This document shows positions 23,974 to 33,000 of a stretch of 34,273 nucleotides of DNA, in pieces. Position 1 is the first letter of the stretch. Every line of letters begins with the position of its first letter. The notes under the pieces are model-generated. The model had not been told where the DNA came from. It saw only the letters and a list, made by a program, of their open reading frames with translations, and did no database searches. Source of the DNA: an uncultured Lachnospiraceae bacterium. Lineage in GTDB: Bacteria > Bacillota > Clostridia > Lachnospirales > Lachnospiraceae. Location of the stretch: the NCBI GenBank assembly GCA_910578555.1, contig CAJTPS010000013.1:1-34273 (forward strand), in the 5' to 3' direction. Made by a program: the position numbers and the translations under genes.

Positions 23974-24990
23974 ATGGCCGCCACCATCAGCGACGTAGCA
24001 AAAGAAGCCGGCGTTTCCACATCCACCGTCTCAAAAGTACTGAACAATTGGAGTTCCATCTCACCCGAAACCTGCGCCCGTGTTCACGCCGCAATCGAGA
24101 AGCTGCACTATACACCGAATGCAAGGGCAGTCAGCTTTGCCAGGGGCGCCACCAGAAATATTATATTCCTGTCTAATCTGCAGAAAGAAGAAGCATACCA
24201 TAACCCGCATATGTTCGATATCCTCTGCGGCGTACAAAAAGAACTGTCCTCCCGGGGATATACGCTTATGGTGGCGGATATCCCCGCGGACAGTTCTCCT
24301 GAAACATTTGTGTTGAATCTGATCACAAGCCGCATGGCGGACGGCATCCTGATCCACGGTTCCTGCAATATCCCGACATTGTCCAGATTTCTGCCGGATA
24401 CACAGTTCCCTCATATCTATATCGGCAATCCGGGCAAGCGCAGCCGCCTCTGCTGGATCGATACCAATCACGGACTGGCCGGAGAATTTGCCGCAAGACA
24501 TATGCTGGAATGCCGGTACGAGAAAATTGCTTTTCTCGCTGACAGCCGCACGGCACACATATCCACACAGCGGCTAAACGGTTTCCTCGGTGTGATGTAC
24601 GACTACGGCTACAGAATTCCCGACGAGTACATCCGCCATACCGATGACTCCGGAGAGGACGCATACCGGCAGGTACAGGAACTCCTCTCCCTGTCCGATC
24701 CGCCGCGCGCAATTATATGCGAGAATAATTCCCTTGCACTTACCCTGTCTAAAATATTGCAGGAACGCCGCCTGCGGATACCTGAAGACCTGGCTTTCCT
24801 CACTTTTGACAGTTACCCTTACTCAGCTCTGATCGAACCGGCACCCACAATTGTAGATATCGACGTCTACGATCTGGGCGTACAGGCCGCAGTCATGCTG
24901 CTCAGAAAACTGGAAAACCCGGCACTCTTAGTCCAGACATATACAACTCTGCCTGTGCTGCGTCAGGGATGTACGACCGTACTGTCGTAA
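23974..24990 (+). CDS. LacI-family transcriptional regulator
   Basis: A 338-residue regulator. The N-terminal helix-turn-helix and hinge helix (TISDVAKEAGVSTSTVSKVL, about 4-23, then NARAVSFARG) are typical LacI family. The rest is a periplasmic-binding-protein-like sugar-sensing domain of normal length. An AAGGAGGATC ribosome site precedes the ATG. It is divergently placed from a maltodextrin-type operon, so it most likely represses that operon until a maltooligosaccharide or derivative binds. A 16-bp palindrome follows the stop immediately, without a T tract. Confidence 0.95.
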   Translation: MAATISDVAKEAGVSTSTVSKVLNNWSSISPETCARVHAAIEKLHYTPNARAVSFARGATRNIIFLSNLQKEEAYHNPHMFDILCGVQKELSSRGYTLMVADIPADSSPETFVLNLITSRMADGILIHGSCNIPTLSRFLPDTQFPHIYIGNPGKRSRLCWIDTNHGLAGEFAARHMLECRYEKIAFLADSRTAHISTQRLNGFLGVMYDYGYRIPDEYIRHTDDSGEDAYRQVQELLSLSDPPRAIICENNSLALTLSKILQERRLRIPEDLAFLTFDSYPYSALIEPAPTIVDIDVYDLGVQAAVMLLRKLENPALLVQTYTTLPVLRQGCTTVLS

Positions 24991-25099
24991 CCGGCAGCTG
25001 CCGGTGTACACCCGCCCTAAATGTCTGCGGAAACCGGTTCACATTTCTACATTATGCCTGCAAAACACATTTTTAATGACCGGCCTCCGCAGAACATTT
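24990..25099. repeat. Palindrome and long imperfect stem between convergent genes
   Basis: ACCGGCAGCTGCCGGT (24990-25005) is a perfect 16-bp palindrome touching the LacI stop. Then 25019-25038 can pair with 25079-25099 over 18 positions (AAATGT, CTGCGGA and CCGGT blocks) with one bulge and one 2x2 internal loop, enclosing about 40 bases. No T tract follows, so this is not a standard terminator; it may serve both convergent transcripts. Confidence 0.6.
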
Positions 25100-25111
25100 C
25101 CGGACAAAATA

Positions 25112-26317
25112 TTACTTCATCCGATACAGGACAAACGTGACCGTGCCGTCCTCGTTCAGCGTAAATACCTCAACCCGCAAACTGTGCAGCCCCTCATCAT
25201 CGTAGCTCCAGGACCCCAGAACCGTGCCGGGCTTACCGTCGGGGAACAGGGTTTTCATTTCCACCGTCCCGCTGCCTCCTGCGCCACTTTCCAGTTCATA
25301 AGCATATCTCAAATACGTATGCGCTGCATCACTTGAATCTTCAACCGTACATGTCTGCCTTGTTGACTCGATCGGCTCCGCATATTCATCGATATTCTCC
25401 GGCGTCAGTTTTTCCACAAACTCTTCTACTTCCAGATCCGCCTCATCTTTTTCCACCGGTTCGGAAGGTGTGTTCCAGGACTCCTGCAGTTCCCTCAGAT
25501 ACGCTTCCGCCGCCGCCGGATCAGCCTTCGTCTTGTCAACAGACAGCTTAAACAAAGCATTTACACCTGCATAGCTCTCATTGCGGCTCATCTCGCCGCT
25601 GTTCTCATCATACACATAAGCTTCCGAATCATAGAACGTACCCGAACTTACCCCTACATAGATTCCCCGGTCCGCAAACATCTCGATATTATCCATTTCC
25701 AGCAGCCGGTACATAATTCCATCTCTGACCAGCTCACTATATCCCCCGCCCATACTCATAATACTGTATCTGTTCGGATCGAGCCCGCCAATGTAATGAG
25801 ACACATAAAACGACTCCTTCCCGTAGTCGTCGGAGCTTGTATCAGGCATCGGTGTGCCGTCCGCGCGCTCGATGGCCACGACAGTATATATTTTATTGTC
25901 ATCCACCGCCGCCTCTGCTTCGTTCCCGGTCCCCTCTGACGGTATAAAATCACTGATATTTTTACCCGCCACGCTTCCCAGCAGCGTGAGCCGGTAACCG
26001 CCGCTCTCCTGGGTCTCATTTCCCGGAATTGCGTCGTCACTCAAAAAAGCCTGCTGCAAAGTATCATCATCCGCTTCTTTCGCCACTTCCGCAGGCGTCA
26101 GATACTTATATACAGCCAAAGCCGTGCCGGAACACAACACCAATATACACACTGCCGCAATTGCTGCGGCCGGAATCCGCCGCTGATATTTTTTCTTTTT
26201 ACCATTCATAATCTGCCTCTCCTTTACCTGAAGAAGAATCCGGTCATTTAATTCTACACGCGGTTCATTCATCGGAGTCAGCGCTGTATATAGTAATTGA
26301 TCCATATCTTTTCTCAT
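25112..26317 (-). CDS. Membrane-anchored anti-sigma factor (DUF4179-like)
   Basis: A 401-residue single-pass membrane protein. The first ~46 residues are cytoplasmic and polar (DQLLYTALTPMNEPRVELND), the region that would hold the sigma factor. A helix at about 48-69 crosses the membrane and a large extracytoplasmic domain of about 330 residues follows, rich in beta strands and acidic residues, as in DUF4179-type anti-sigma proteins. Its ATG overlaps the stop of the ECF sigma gene in an ATGA, so the two are made in step. The outer domain should sense an unknown envelope signal and control release of the sigma factor. There is no zinc-finger (HC2) motif. Confidence 0.8.
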   Translation of the reverse strand: MRKDMDQLLYTALTPMNEPRVELNDRILLQVKERQIMNGKKKKYQRRIPAAAIAAVCILVLCSGTALAVYKYLTPAEVAKEADDDTLQQAFLSDDAIPGNETQESGGYRLTLLGSVAGKNISDFIPSEGTGNEAEAAVDDNKIYTVVAIERADGTPMPDTSSDDYGKESFYVSHYIGGLDPNRYSIMSMGGGYSELVRDGIMYRLLEMDNIEMFADRGIYVGVSSGTFYDSEAYVYDENSGEMSRNESYAGVNALFKLSVDKTKADPAAAEAYLRELQESWNTPSEPVEKDEADLEVEEFVEKLTPENIDEYAEPIESTRQTCTVEDSSDAAHTYLRYAYELESGAGGSGTVEMKTLFPDGKPGTVLGSWSYDDEGLHSLRVEVFTLNEDGTVTFVLYRMK

Positions 26318-26835
26318 AGTAAAACCTCCAGTCTCTCCCGCAGAATCTTCTTCGCCCTGTGTATCCTGGTCTTTATCGTTCCCTCCGGCATATGCATAAA
26401 CGCAGCGATCTCAGCCATTGACAGTTCCTCCATGTAGCAGAGTAAGACCGGTATTCTGTACTTATCCGGTAACTGTAAGACCGCCTCCCTGACGATTCTG
26501 CGTTCCTCCTCCGCTACCGCCAGTGCCTCAGCCTCCAGCCCTTCACTGCCAATCCTGTCCACGGTCTCGTCCACAGATACACGGCTGCCCGTAATTCTCT
26601 GACGAAGTGTCACCTTCCGTCTTTGATTCCGGTACAGATTCAGCGCAACGCCCATCATGAAGCTTTTCGGATTCGACCGGATCACCACTTTCTCGCCCAG
26701 TTCATACATTTTTAGAAAAGTTTCCTGATACAGATCATCCGCCTCCTGCCGGCAGCGTGTCACATAACAGCAGAACGAATAAAGTTCCTTCCCGTATGTG
26801 TAAATATAATTTTCCAGTTCTTCCTGTTTCATCAT
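26314..26835 (-). CDS. ECF RNA polymerase sigma factor
   Basis: A 173-residue ECF sigma factor with region 2 at about 8-75 (EADDLYQETFLKMYELGEKV, then FMMGVALNLYRNQRRK) and region 4 at about 108-165 (QLPDKYRIPVLLCYMEELSM, then AEIAAFMHMPEGTIKTRIHR). GGAGGT lies so close to the first ATG (26835) that the second ATG (26832, spacing 6) may be the true start. It is coupled by an ATGA overlap to a membrane anti-sigma gene. A hairpin-rich element (E) fills the upstream region up to its ribosome site. Confidence 0.94.
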   Translation of the reverse strand: MMKQEELENYIYTYGKELYSFCCYVTRCRQEADDLYQETFLKMYELGEKVVIRSNPKSFMMGVALNLYRNQRRKVTLRQRITGSRVSVDETVDRIGSEGLEAEALAVAEEERRIVREAVLQLPDKYRIPVLLCYMEELSMAEIAAFMHMPEGTIKTRIHRAKKILRERLEVLL

Positions 26836-26960
26836 TACCTCCGGTATTTCCGCAAGCCCTCATGATGACTGCGGAATATGGATATCCATGGCACTGCCTT
26901 GATTCATGGTGTCAAAACCATCGCCGTAAGCTTACTGAATACTCAGACAGTGCCGCTTCC
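26836..26960 (-). repeat. Multi-hairpin intergenic element E
   Basis: GGCACTG/CAGTGCC (26890-26896, 26948-26954) encloses the palindrome GTAAGCTTAC (26926-26935) and an ATGG/CCAT stem, and TTCCGCA/TGCGGAA (26848-26854, 26870-26876) lies next to the sigma ribosome site. A 15-codon frame on the minus strand (26907-26860) contains MDIHIPQS, close to MDYEIPQS in the ORF of element A, which supports a common origin. Confidence 0.65.
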
Positions 26961-26982
26961 GGAATTAACTTCCTTCACTTAT

Positions 26983-27011
26983 ATAGGGTAACAGAATCTT
27001 GTATGGTTTCA
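26983..27011 (-). promoter_or_regulatory. Possible ECF-type promoter of the sigma/anti-sigma operon
   Basis: TGAAAC (27011-27006) followed at about 17 bases by CCTATA (26988-26983) resembles the AAC-type -35 of ECF promoters and may allow autoregulation. The match is weak. Confidence 0.35.
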
Positions 27012-27131
27012 TAAAAATTTTTCATCACCAACAGACATCAAAAAAGTGCCAGCAGATGCAGCCTGTTCCCTGCATACCGTTGACACTATTATTGCCTTCT
27101 CATATATGAATCGAAAAGCAGCACACTAACC

Positions 27132-27842
27132 TTACTTCGCCAGCCCCATCACATCGTCCACCGGAAGCGCCAGTACCACGCCGTGGGCGTCCGTCCCAAG
27201 ACCGCATACGCTCGTAATTGCCGCCATCGTCTCATTTTTCTTTTCTCTGGGAACAACGATCATGACAAAATCCTGCTCCTCCTGCATGGAGATGCCGAAG
27301 TGATGACTTACCTGCTCAGAACTGCGCCGGCGTCCCTTGATCACTGTGCCTCCCTTGGCTCCCGCGTTTCTGGCGGCATCCACTACATCATCGCTGTAAC
27401 CGCTGGCCACAGATACCCATACCAGCGAATACTCTGACTTCTCTCTCATCTCTTCCTCATCTCCTTTCAGCGCCTCTTTGATCTCATCCCGCGCCGCATT
27501 ATTCAGTATCTGTAAAACATGACTCTGACACCCGCTCACCGGAATCGTGATAGCGATGCCGCCGCCCCTGTGCCGGAACGAAAGCTGTCTGTTCATCGTC
27601 TCAAACAACGGCTGTACCAGCGATTTCGGCATAAGCGCTCCCGTCAAAAGTCTCGTTGTTCCGCGCAGTCCGAAGATATCCATCATCTCCGAAGGCGCCG
27701 TTCCCTTTCCCCGGAACTGAAAACACAGCGGAGCGTTCATGGAATCCAGAACTTCCTCTAATTTCTTCTGATCTTCTTCCCGCGTAATCGCAATAACCAG
27801 CCGCGGAATCATCTGCAGATTTCTTTGCTCTGTCATATTCAC
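27132..27842 (-). CDS. P-II-like signalling protein, two repeats
   Basis: A 236-residue cytoplasmic protein that looks like two P-II-like (ferredoxin-fold) units: residues about 12-112 and 125-230. The second unit has the family feature VVDAARNAGAKGGTVIKGR, then a loop (SSEQVSHHFGIS) and the strand DFVMIVVP, like the T-loop region of P-II. P-II proteins bind ATP/ADP or other nucleotides and gate membrane transporters. Its GTG start overlaps the stop of the DUF1538 gene by four bases, with GGAGG upstream, so the two are co-translated (an in-frame ATG two codons on is also possible). It probably controls the DUF1538 membrane protein. Ligand unknown. Confidence 0.78.
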   Translation of the reverse strand: MNMTEQRNLQMIPRLVIAITREEDQKKLEEVLDSMNAPLCFQFRGKGTAPSEMMDIFGLRGTTRLLTGALMPKSLVQPLFETMNRQLSFRHRGGGIAITIPVSGCQSHVLQILNNAARDEIKEALKGDEEEMREKSEYSLVWVSVASGYSDDVVDAARNAGAKGGTVIKGRRRSSEQVSHHFGISMQEEQDFVMIVVPREKKNETMAAITSVCGLGTDAHGVVLALPVDDVMGLAK

Positions 27843-29530
27843 GCTTCCTCCAAATCAACTACTGTATCTTTCATGCTTCCATCCATGCTTTCCGGGTCGG
27901 TATCCGCCGCAGCCATTACCACCCGATTGTCATATTCCTTTATCATACCGGTATCGACCGCATTTAAATCTGTATCTCCCTCTTCCTCGAAATCCACAAT
28001 GCTTTCCTCAAAGTCCACGATCGTGTCCTCAAAATCAACAACCGCATCCCCCGCAAACGCCGGCGCCGGCTGGTACACGGCCTTCGTCCTGCGCGCATAG
28101 ACAAGCCCCATGACCTGAATCGCAATGAGCGGTGCCAGTGCGACAAGCGCCACCACGCCAAACGCATCTGTAACCACATTGCCGCCTACAGCCGTACATG
28201 CACCCATCGCAAGCGGCAGCAAAAATGTGGAAGTCATCGGTCCGCTGGCTACACCGCCGGAGTCAAACGCGATACCCACGAAGACAGGCGGCACAAAACG
28301 GCTTAAGATCAGTGCCAGCACATACCCCGGAATCACGATCCAGTATATACTGATCCCGGTCAGAGCCCTTGTCATGGCAAGCGCCACCGCGCACGCCACG
28401 CCCAGCGACATGGAAGCATTCATCATCTTGTAAGATACCATGCCTCCGGTAATCTCTTCAACCTGCTCGTTGAGCACCCGCACTGCCGGCTCCGCTTTTA
28501 CAATATAATATCCGATCACAATCCCCACCGGAACCAAAGCCCATTTGAACAGGCCGCCGGCCAGTCCTTCACCCAGCAGGCTTCCCACCGGGGCAAACCC
28601 GATATTGACACCGGTAAGAAACATGATCAGCCCTATTACAGTATATCCAAATCCCACAGCCATTCTCTGCACCTGACGTTTCCGGTAACTGCGTGCAAAA
28701 AACTGAAAAATAAGAAACACTCCCACCACGGGCAGAATGCTTCGCAGCACTTCCACCGCATAATCAGGCACCGACTTCCCGAACTCCTTCACCACATCCT
28801 GCGTTGTCACAAGTTCCGGTATCTGCACCGGCGTGTAGGCCGCCTCCGTGGGATGATAGAAAATGCCAAGAAGCATTACCATGAGAATCGGGCCCACGCT
28901 GCACAGCGCGATCAGACCGAAACTGTCATTCCCTCCCTCCTTATCACTTCGCGCAGCGGACAGACCGACACCCAGCGCCATGATGAAAGGCACTGTCATG
29001 GGTCCGGTGGTAACGCCGCCCGCGTCAAACGCAACCGCAATAAACTCTGAGGGTGAAAAAAAGGAAAGAATAAACATGAATATGTACAATCCTGCCAAAA
29101 GCAAAGATAATCTGACCTTAAACAAAATACGCAGCAGCGCGATCACAGTAAAAATGCCTACTCCCGCCGCCACCGTCCAGATCAACACCATATTTGGAAT
29201 CGCCGCCACCTGGTTTGCCAGCACCTGCAGATCCGGCTCCGAGATTGTAATGATCGCCCCCATCAGAAAACAGACCAGCGCCATCGTCCACACTCTCTTA
29301 AATTTCACCAGCTTACCGCCCACACCCTGGCCAAGCGGCGTCATGGCCATCTCCGCTCCCAGCTGGAAAAAACCCATCCCCACAATCAGCAGAACCGCGC
29401 CTGTCAGAAACAGCACCAGCGTACTGATTTCCATGGGAACTAACGTGATACTTAACACCAGCACAATCATTGTGATGGGCAGAACACTGGAAAGGGATTC
29501 CCTGATTTTTTCTTTCAGTTTTTCATTCAT
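27839..29530 (-). CDS. DUF1538 membrane protein with acidic repeat tail
   Basis: A 563-residue integral membrane protein built from two similar halves. Each has the DUF1538 hallmark FDAGGVTTGPMTVPFIMALG or FDSGGVASGPMTSTFLLPLA followed by D[SA]FG[LV][IV]AL. About 12 hydrophobic helices are visible. Such inverted or tandem duplications are typical of transporters, so a secondary transporter is likely, with unknown substrate. After the last helix comes a cytoplasmic tail with three acidic heptads (VDFEDTI, VDFEESI, VDFEEEG) and VDLEEA near the C-terminus. It overlaps the P-II-like gene by four bases, as expected of a transporter with its own regulator. Confidence 0.85.
   Translation of the reverse strand: MNEKLKEKIRESLSSVLPITMIVLVLSITLVPMEISTLVLFLTGAVLLIVGMGFFQLGAEMAMTPLGQGVGGKLVKFKRVWTMALVCFLMGAIITISEPDLQVLANQVAAIPNMVLIWTVAAGVGIFTVIALLRILFKVRLSLLLAGLYIFMFILSFFSPSEFIAVAFDAGGVTTGPMTVPFIMALGVGLSAARSDKEGGNDSFGLIALCSVGPILMVMLLGIFYHPTEAAYTPVQIPELVTTQDVVKEFGKSVPDYAVEVLRSILPVVGVFLIFQFFARSYRKRQVQRMAVGFGYTVIGLIMFLTGVNIGFAPVGSLLGEGLAGGLFKWALVPVGIVIGYYIVKAEPAVRVLNEQVEEITGGMVSYKMMNASMSLGVACAVALAMTRALTGISIYWIVIPGYVLALILSRFVPPVFVGIAFDSGGVASGPMTSTFLLPLAMGACTAVGGNVVTDAFGVVALVALAPLIAIQVMGLVYARRTKAVYQPAPAFAGDAVVDFEDTIVDFEESIVDFEEEGDTDLNAVDTGMIKEYDNRVVMAAADTDPESMDGSMKDTVVDLEEA
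27977..28039 (-). repeat. Three 21-bp tandem repeats (acidic heptads)
   Basis: Units 28019-28039, 27998-28018 and 27977-27997 encode VDFEDTI, VDFEESI and VDFEEEG in the cytoplasmic tail of the DUF1538 protein. Confidence 0.8.
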
Positions 29531-29689
29531 ACAGTCTCAGTTTCCCCCTTCTTTCATAACACAAAGCTTCTCAGCCCATAAAATATATGCCGGACGCTCC
29601 CAAGTATTACTTACATCTATCTTACAGGGAACATCTCTTCTTGAAAACCCGCACGGCGTAAAGAATTTGTTAAGGCTCATTCCCGCGTA

Positions 29690-29726
29690 TAATAAAGGAC
29701 AGGGAAAAGTCACCTCTTCTCTGTCC
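29690..29726 (-). terminator. Terminator after the small membrane protein gene
   Basis: GGACAG/CTGTCC (29697-29702, 29721-29726) with partial pairing further in (GAAGAG with CTTTTC) and a TTTATTAT tail on the minus strand. It separates the small gene from the DUF1538 gene. Confidence 0.6.
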
Positions 29727-29789
29727 CTCCCGCCTGTGGGTATTTACCTTCATCTTCTGATACCGGTCATATAAGAAGTCCGTCTCCGG

Positions 29790-29906
29790 TTATTCGTCTT
29801 CCCCGATATCCTGCGATGCCGCCACCGCAGATACGACGGAAGAAACCACCGCGATCACAACCGGAATAATCACAACCACCAAACCGCCTGCCAATAATAA
29901 AAACAT
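29790..29906 (-). CDS. Small single-helix membrane protein (38 residues)
   Basis: The gene starts at the ATG at 29906 behind a strong ACAGGAGGTAGAGT ribosome site and stops at 29790. It encodes 38 residues: a start MFLLLAGG, one long membrane helix rich in Val, Ile and Ala (about 2-30, with Pro15), and a short acidic cytoplasmic tail (SQDIGEDE). It has its own consensus-like promoter (29974-30002) and terminator (29690-29726), so it is an independent transcription unit and easy to miss in annotation. The acidic tail resembles in charge the tail of the neighbouring DUF1538 protein. No family is recognised. It could be a regulator of a neighbouring membrane protein or a toxin-like peptide. Confidence 0.7.
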   Translation of the reverse strand: MFLLLAGGLVVVIIPVVIAVVSSVVSAVAASQDIGEDE

Positions 29907-29973
29907 ACTCTACCTCCTGTGTACTCACACTTGTCATCATGTATTTATCACAGCACATTGCTCACTGGTATTT

Positions 29974-30002
29974 ATTTTACACGCAAAAGCTCCGTATTGC
30001 AA
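29974..30002 (-). promoter_or_regulatory. Promoter of the small membrane protein gene
   Basis: TTGCAA (30002-29997), a 17-base spacer and TAAAAT (29979-29974). Transcription would start about 60 bases before the ATG. Confidence 0.65.
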
Positions 30003-30084
30003 CCGCTTTTATCAATACTTTCATAACCGTCAGTCCTCGTCTTCCCTGTCACGCCGCGCGGCGCCCGGAGTCAGAGCACGTCCT

Positions 30085-33000
30085 CTATTCAATCGACTTT
30101 AGCGACTCCGCCATATTGACTTTTTCCAGCTTAAAGAACATTACCCCGTTCACAAACATCGCAAAGACGAACGTGAGCAGGAAGCTCAGGCAGTAACTGA
30201 GCGTTGCAATTGAATCTTTAAAAGAAATCATTTCGATATTAATATTGTACATAATAAACCAGTGAAGCAGTTTGCCAAGCAGCATCCCGACCGCCGCACC
30301 AAACCCTGTCAAAATAAGGTTCTCCCGGAAAACATAATCTGCCGTCTCTTTCGGGTAGAAGCCAAGTACCTTGATCGTCGCAATCTCCCGCAAACGCTCG
30401 GTGATGTTTATGTTCGTCAGATTATAGAGCACAATAAAGGCAAGCCCGCCCGCACACAGAATAATCAGCGCAACAATATAATCCATACTCTGCATCATGG
30501 TAGATATCCTGTCCCTCATATCCTTCACAACCGAAGCAGACAGCACATTATTGCCATCCGACACCCGCGCGGCAGCAGCATGTAAATCCGTACCTTCTGC
30601 AGCAACGGCATACGCGCTCCTGTACTCCGGTTCTGCGCCGGTCTGATCCTGGTAAGTCTCCTTGTTAATGTATATATAATTATACACAAAATTTTCGCAC
30701 AGCGCTGCGATCTTCACCCGAATGCCATTCATGTCATTATCCCGAAGGACCACCTCATCTCCGACCTTGATTCCCATGTTTTTGGCAGCCTTGGCCGTTA
30801 TGACAGCCTCTCCCTTAGCAGGATACGGTATTGGCTCACCCTGTTGAGTATGCAGACTGATGAACTCCGTTATTTCCTCTTCATTCTCCGGAATCACCAT
30901 ATACAGCGTCTTCGTTTTCCCTCCGAAGTCCATATCGACGCTTTCTTCATAGCGATATGCCATTTTTACAAAAATATCTGCCGTCTGCTCCGTAAATATA
31001 TCCATCCCTTCCCGTGTCATCGGCTCATCATACGTAATTCCGATATCATAAATCTGAATCTCTCCGTACTGGTAATCCGCAATATTAGACACGGAATCCC
31101 TGATACCAAATCCGGCCACAAGAAGCGCGGCGCATCCGCTGATTCCGAGTATCATCATGCAAAATCTTTTCTTATATCTCACAAGATTCCTGATAGAAAC
31201 CTTATGCAGGAATTTAAGTCTTTTCCAGATAAAAGTTATTTTTTCCAGAAAGATCCTCTTACCGTTCTTCGGGGCTTTCGGGCGGATCAGATTCGCCGGC
31301 ACACTGTAAAGCTCATAACGGCAGGAGAAGAACGCTGCCCCCACAGAGCATAAAACCGCCGCCAGAACCGAAAAAAATGCCAGCCAGCCATTAAATAGAT
31401 ACGTGATATCTCCCAGATCATACATGATCCTGTATCCTTCCCATATCGTCTTCGGAAACAGCCATGTGCCGCCGGCAAATCCGGTCACCGCACCGATGAC
31501 TGCCGCGCTCCCGGCATAAAACATATATTTCCCCATGATGGCGGCATTGCCGTACCCGAGCGCTTTCAGGACGCCAATCTGCGTCCGCTGCTCCTCCACC
31601 ATCCTGTTCATGGTCGTCATACAGATCAGCGCAGCCACCAGGAAAAAGAATGCCGGAAATACATTGGCAACAGCCGCTACAATACTGGAGTCATTGTCAT
31701 AGCACGCATATCCGATATTCGTTTCTCTCGTCAGGACATATTGATCCGGCTCTTCAATGTCCGCAAGTTCTGCGCGTGCATCGTCAATTTTCTCCTGCGC
31801 TTCCGCGATCTCTTCTTCAAACTCCGCTTTGGCGTCTTTGTATTCCGCCTTGCCTTCTTCCAGATCAGTCTGCGCCTGTTCCAGTTCTTCCTCACCTTCA
31901 AGCAGTTCCGACTCCTTCGCTGTCAGCTCCGCCTCCGCAGCCGCGATCTGCTCCCTGCCTGCCAGAATCCGCGCTCTGCCCTCCGCCGCCTGCTGTGCTC
32001 CGTCCATCTGCGCCTGCATTTCGCCTGTCGCAGCCCAGAACCCGCCCGGCGCCATCTGTGCCCCGGCATCGTACTGCCCTGCAGCCATCATTGCCTCCAT
32101 GGCGTTAAGCTGCGCCTCCTGCTCATCCAGTGCCGCTTTCTGTTTCCTCAGTCTATCCCGCGCCTCTGCAATCTGGTCCTTACCGTCGGCGATCTCCTGC
32201 CCATGATCTTCAATTTCGGCTTCTCCGTCCAGAATTTCCTGCCATGCCTTATCCAGTTCTTCTTTTGCCTCCGCACTCTTATCATCCAGCTCCGTCTGCG
32301 CATCGTCAATTTTCTCCTGCGCTTCCGCAATCAGCCCCTGATATCTCTCATCTACAACCTCCTCTGTCCTCTGCTCGATCCCATCCTGCACAGAATCAAT
32401 ATAATCCTCGTATTCATCCGTATAGATATCATATTGTTCCCGCAGGGTAAGGAATACCTCTGTTAGATACTCGTCGTCGAAAGCCTCCTTCGGCATATAG
32501 GCAAAAGCTTCGACCCTGCCCTCGCCGATCGACGTCGTGCCCCGCTCGAAATTAATATAATAAGGAGAACGCACGATCCCGACCACCGTATAGCTGCGCT
32601 CCCGAAACATCTCCAGCGTATCTTCGTCATTATTATCTGTCACCGTCAGTACGGAACCAACCGTCTCCTCTGTATACTTCGCTGCATCCAGCACACACTC
32701 GTTCTGCGCCTGCGGCATACGGCCGGCCGTCAGTTCCACCTGATTGATCTTCTCCGGCAAAGCATGTACTTTAAAAACCGCCTCATTTTCTCCGCCAATT
32801 GCGCACAGCGCATCCAGAGAAATCGTCCCCTCTATATCCGCCACTTCATCCATATGTGACAACTTTTCCACATCATCATCGGTAAAGCCGATTGTTGACA
32901 GCAGGCGAAAGTCAAAAAAATTCTGCTCCTGCAAATAAGTATCTGCCGTAACGATCATTGCCGGTTTCGTAATCTTTAATCCTGCATACAATCCGACCCC

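Noticed and set aside
24990..25005. Terminator at the LacI stop
   Set aside because: A perfect palindrome with almost no loop and no T tract is not a standard terminator.
31741..32466. Long plus-strand frame opposite the permease coiled coil
   Set aside because: Leu/Arg/Phe-rich antisense of Glu/Ala/Gln codons in the coiled coil; a known artefact.
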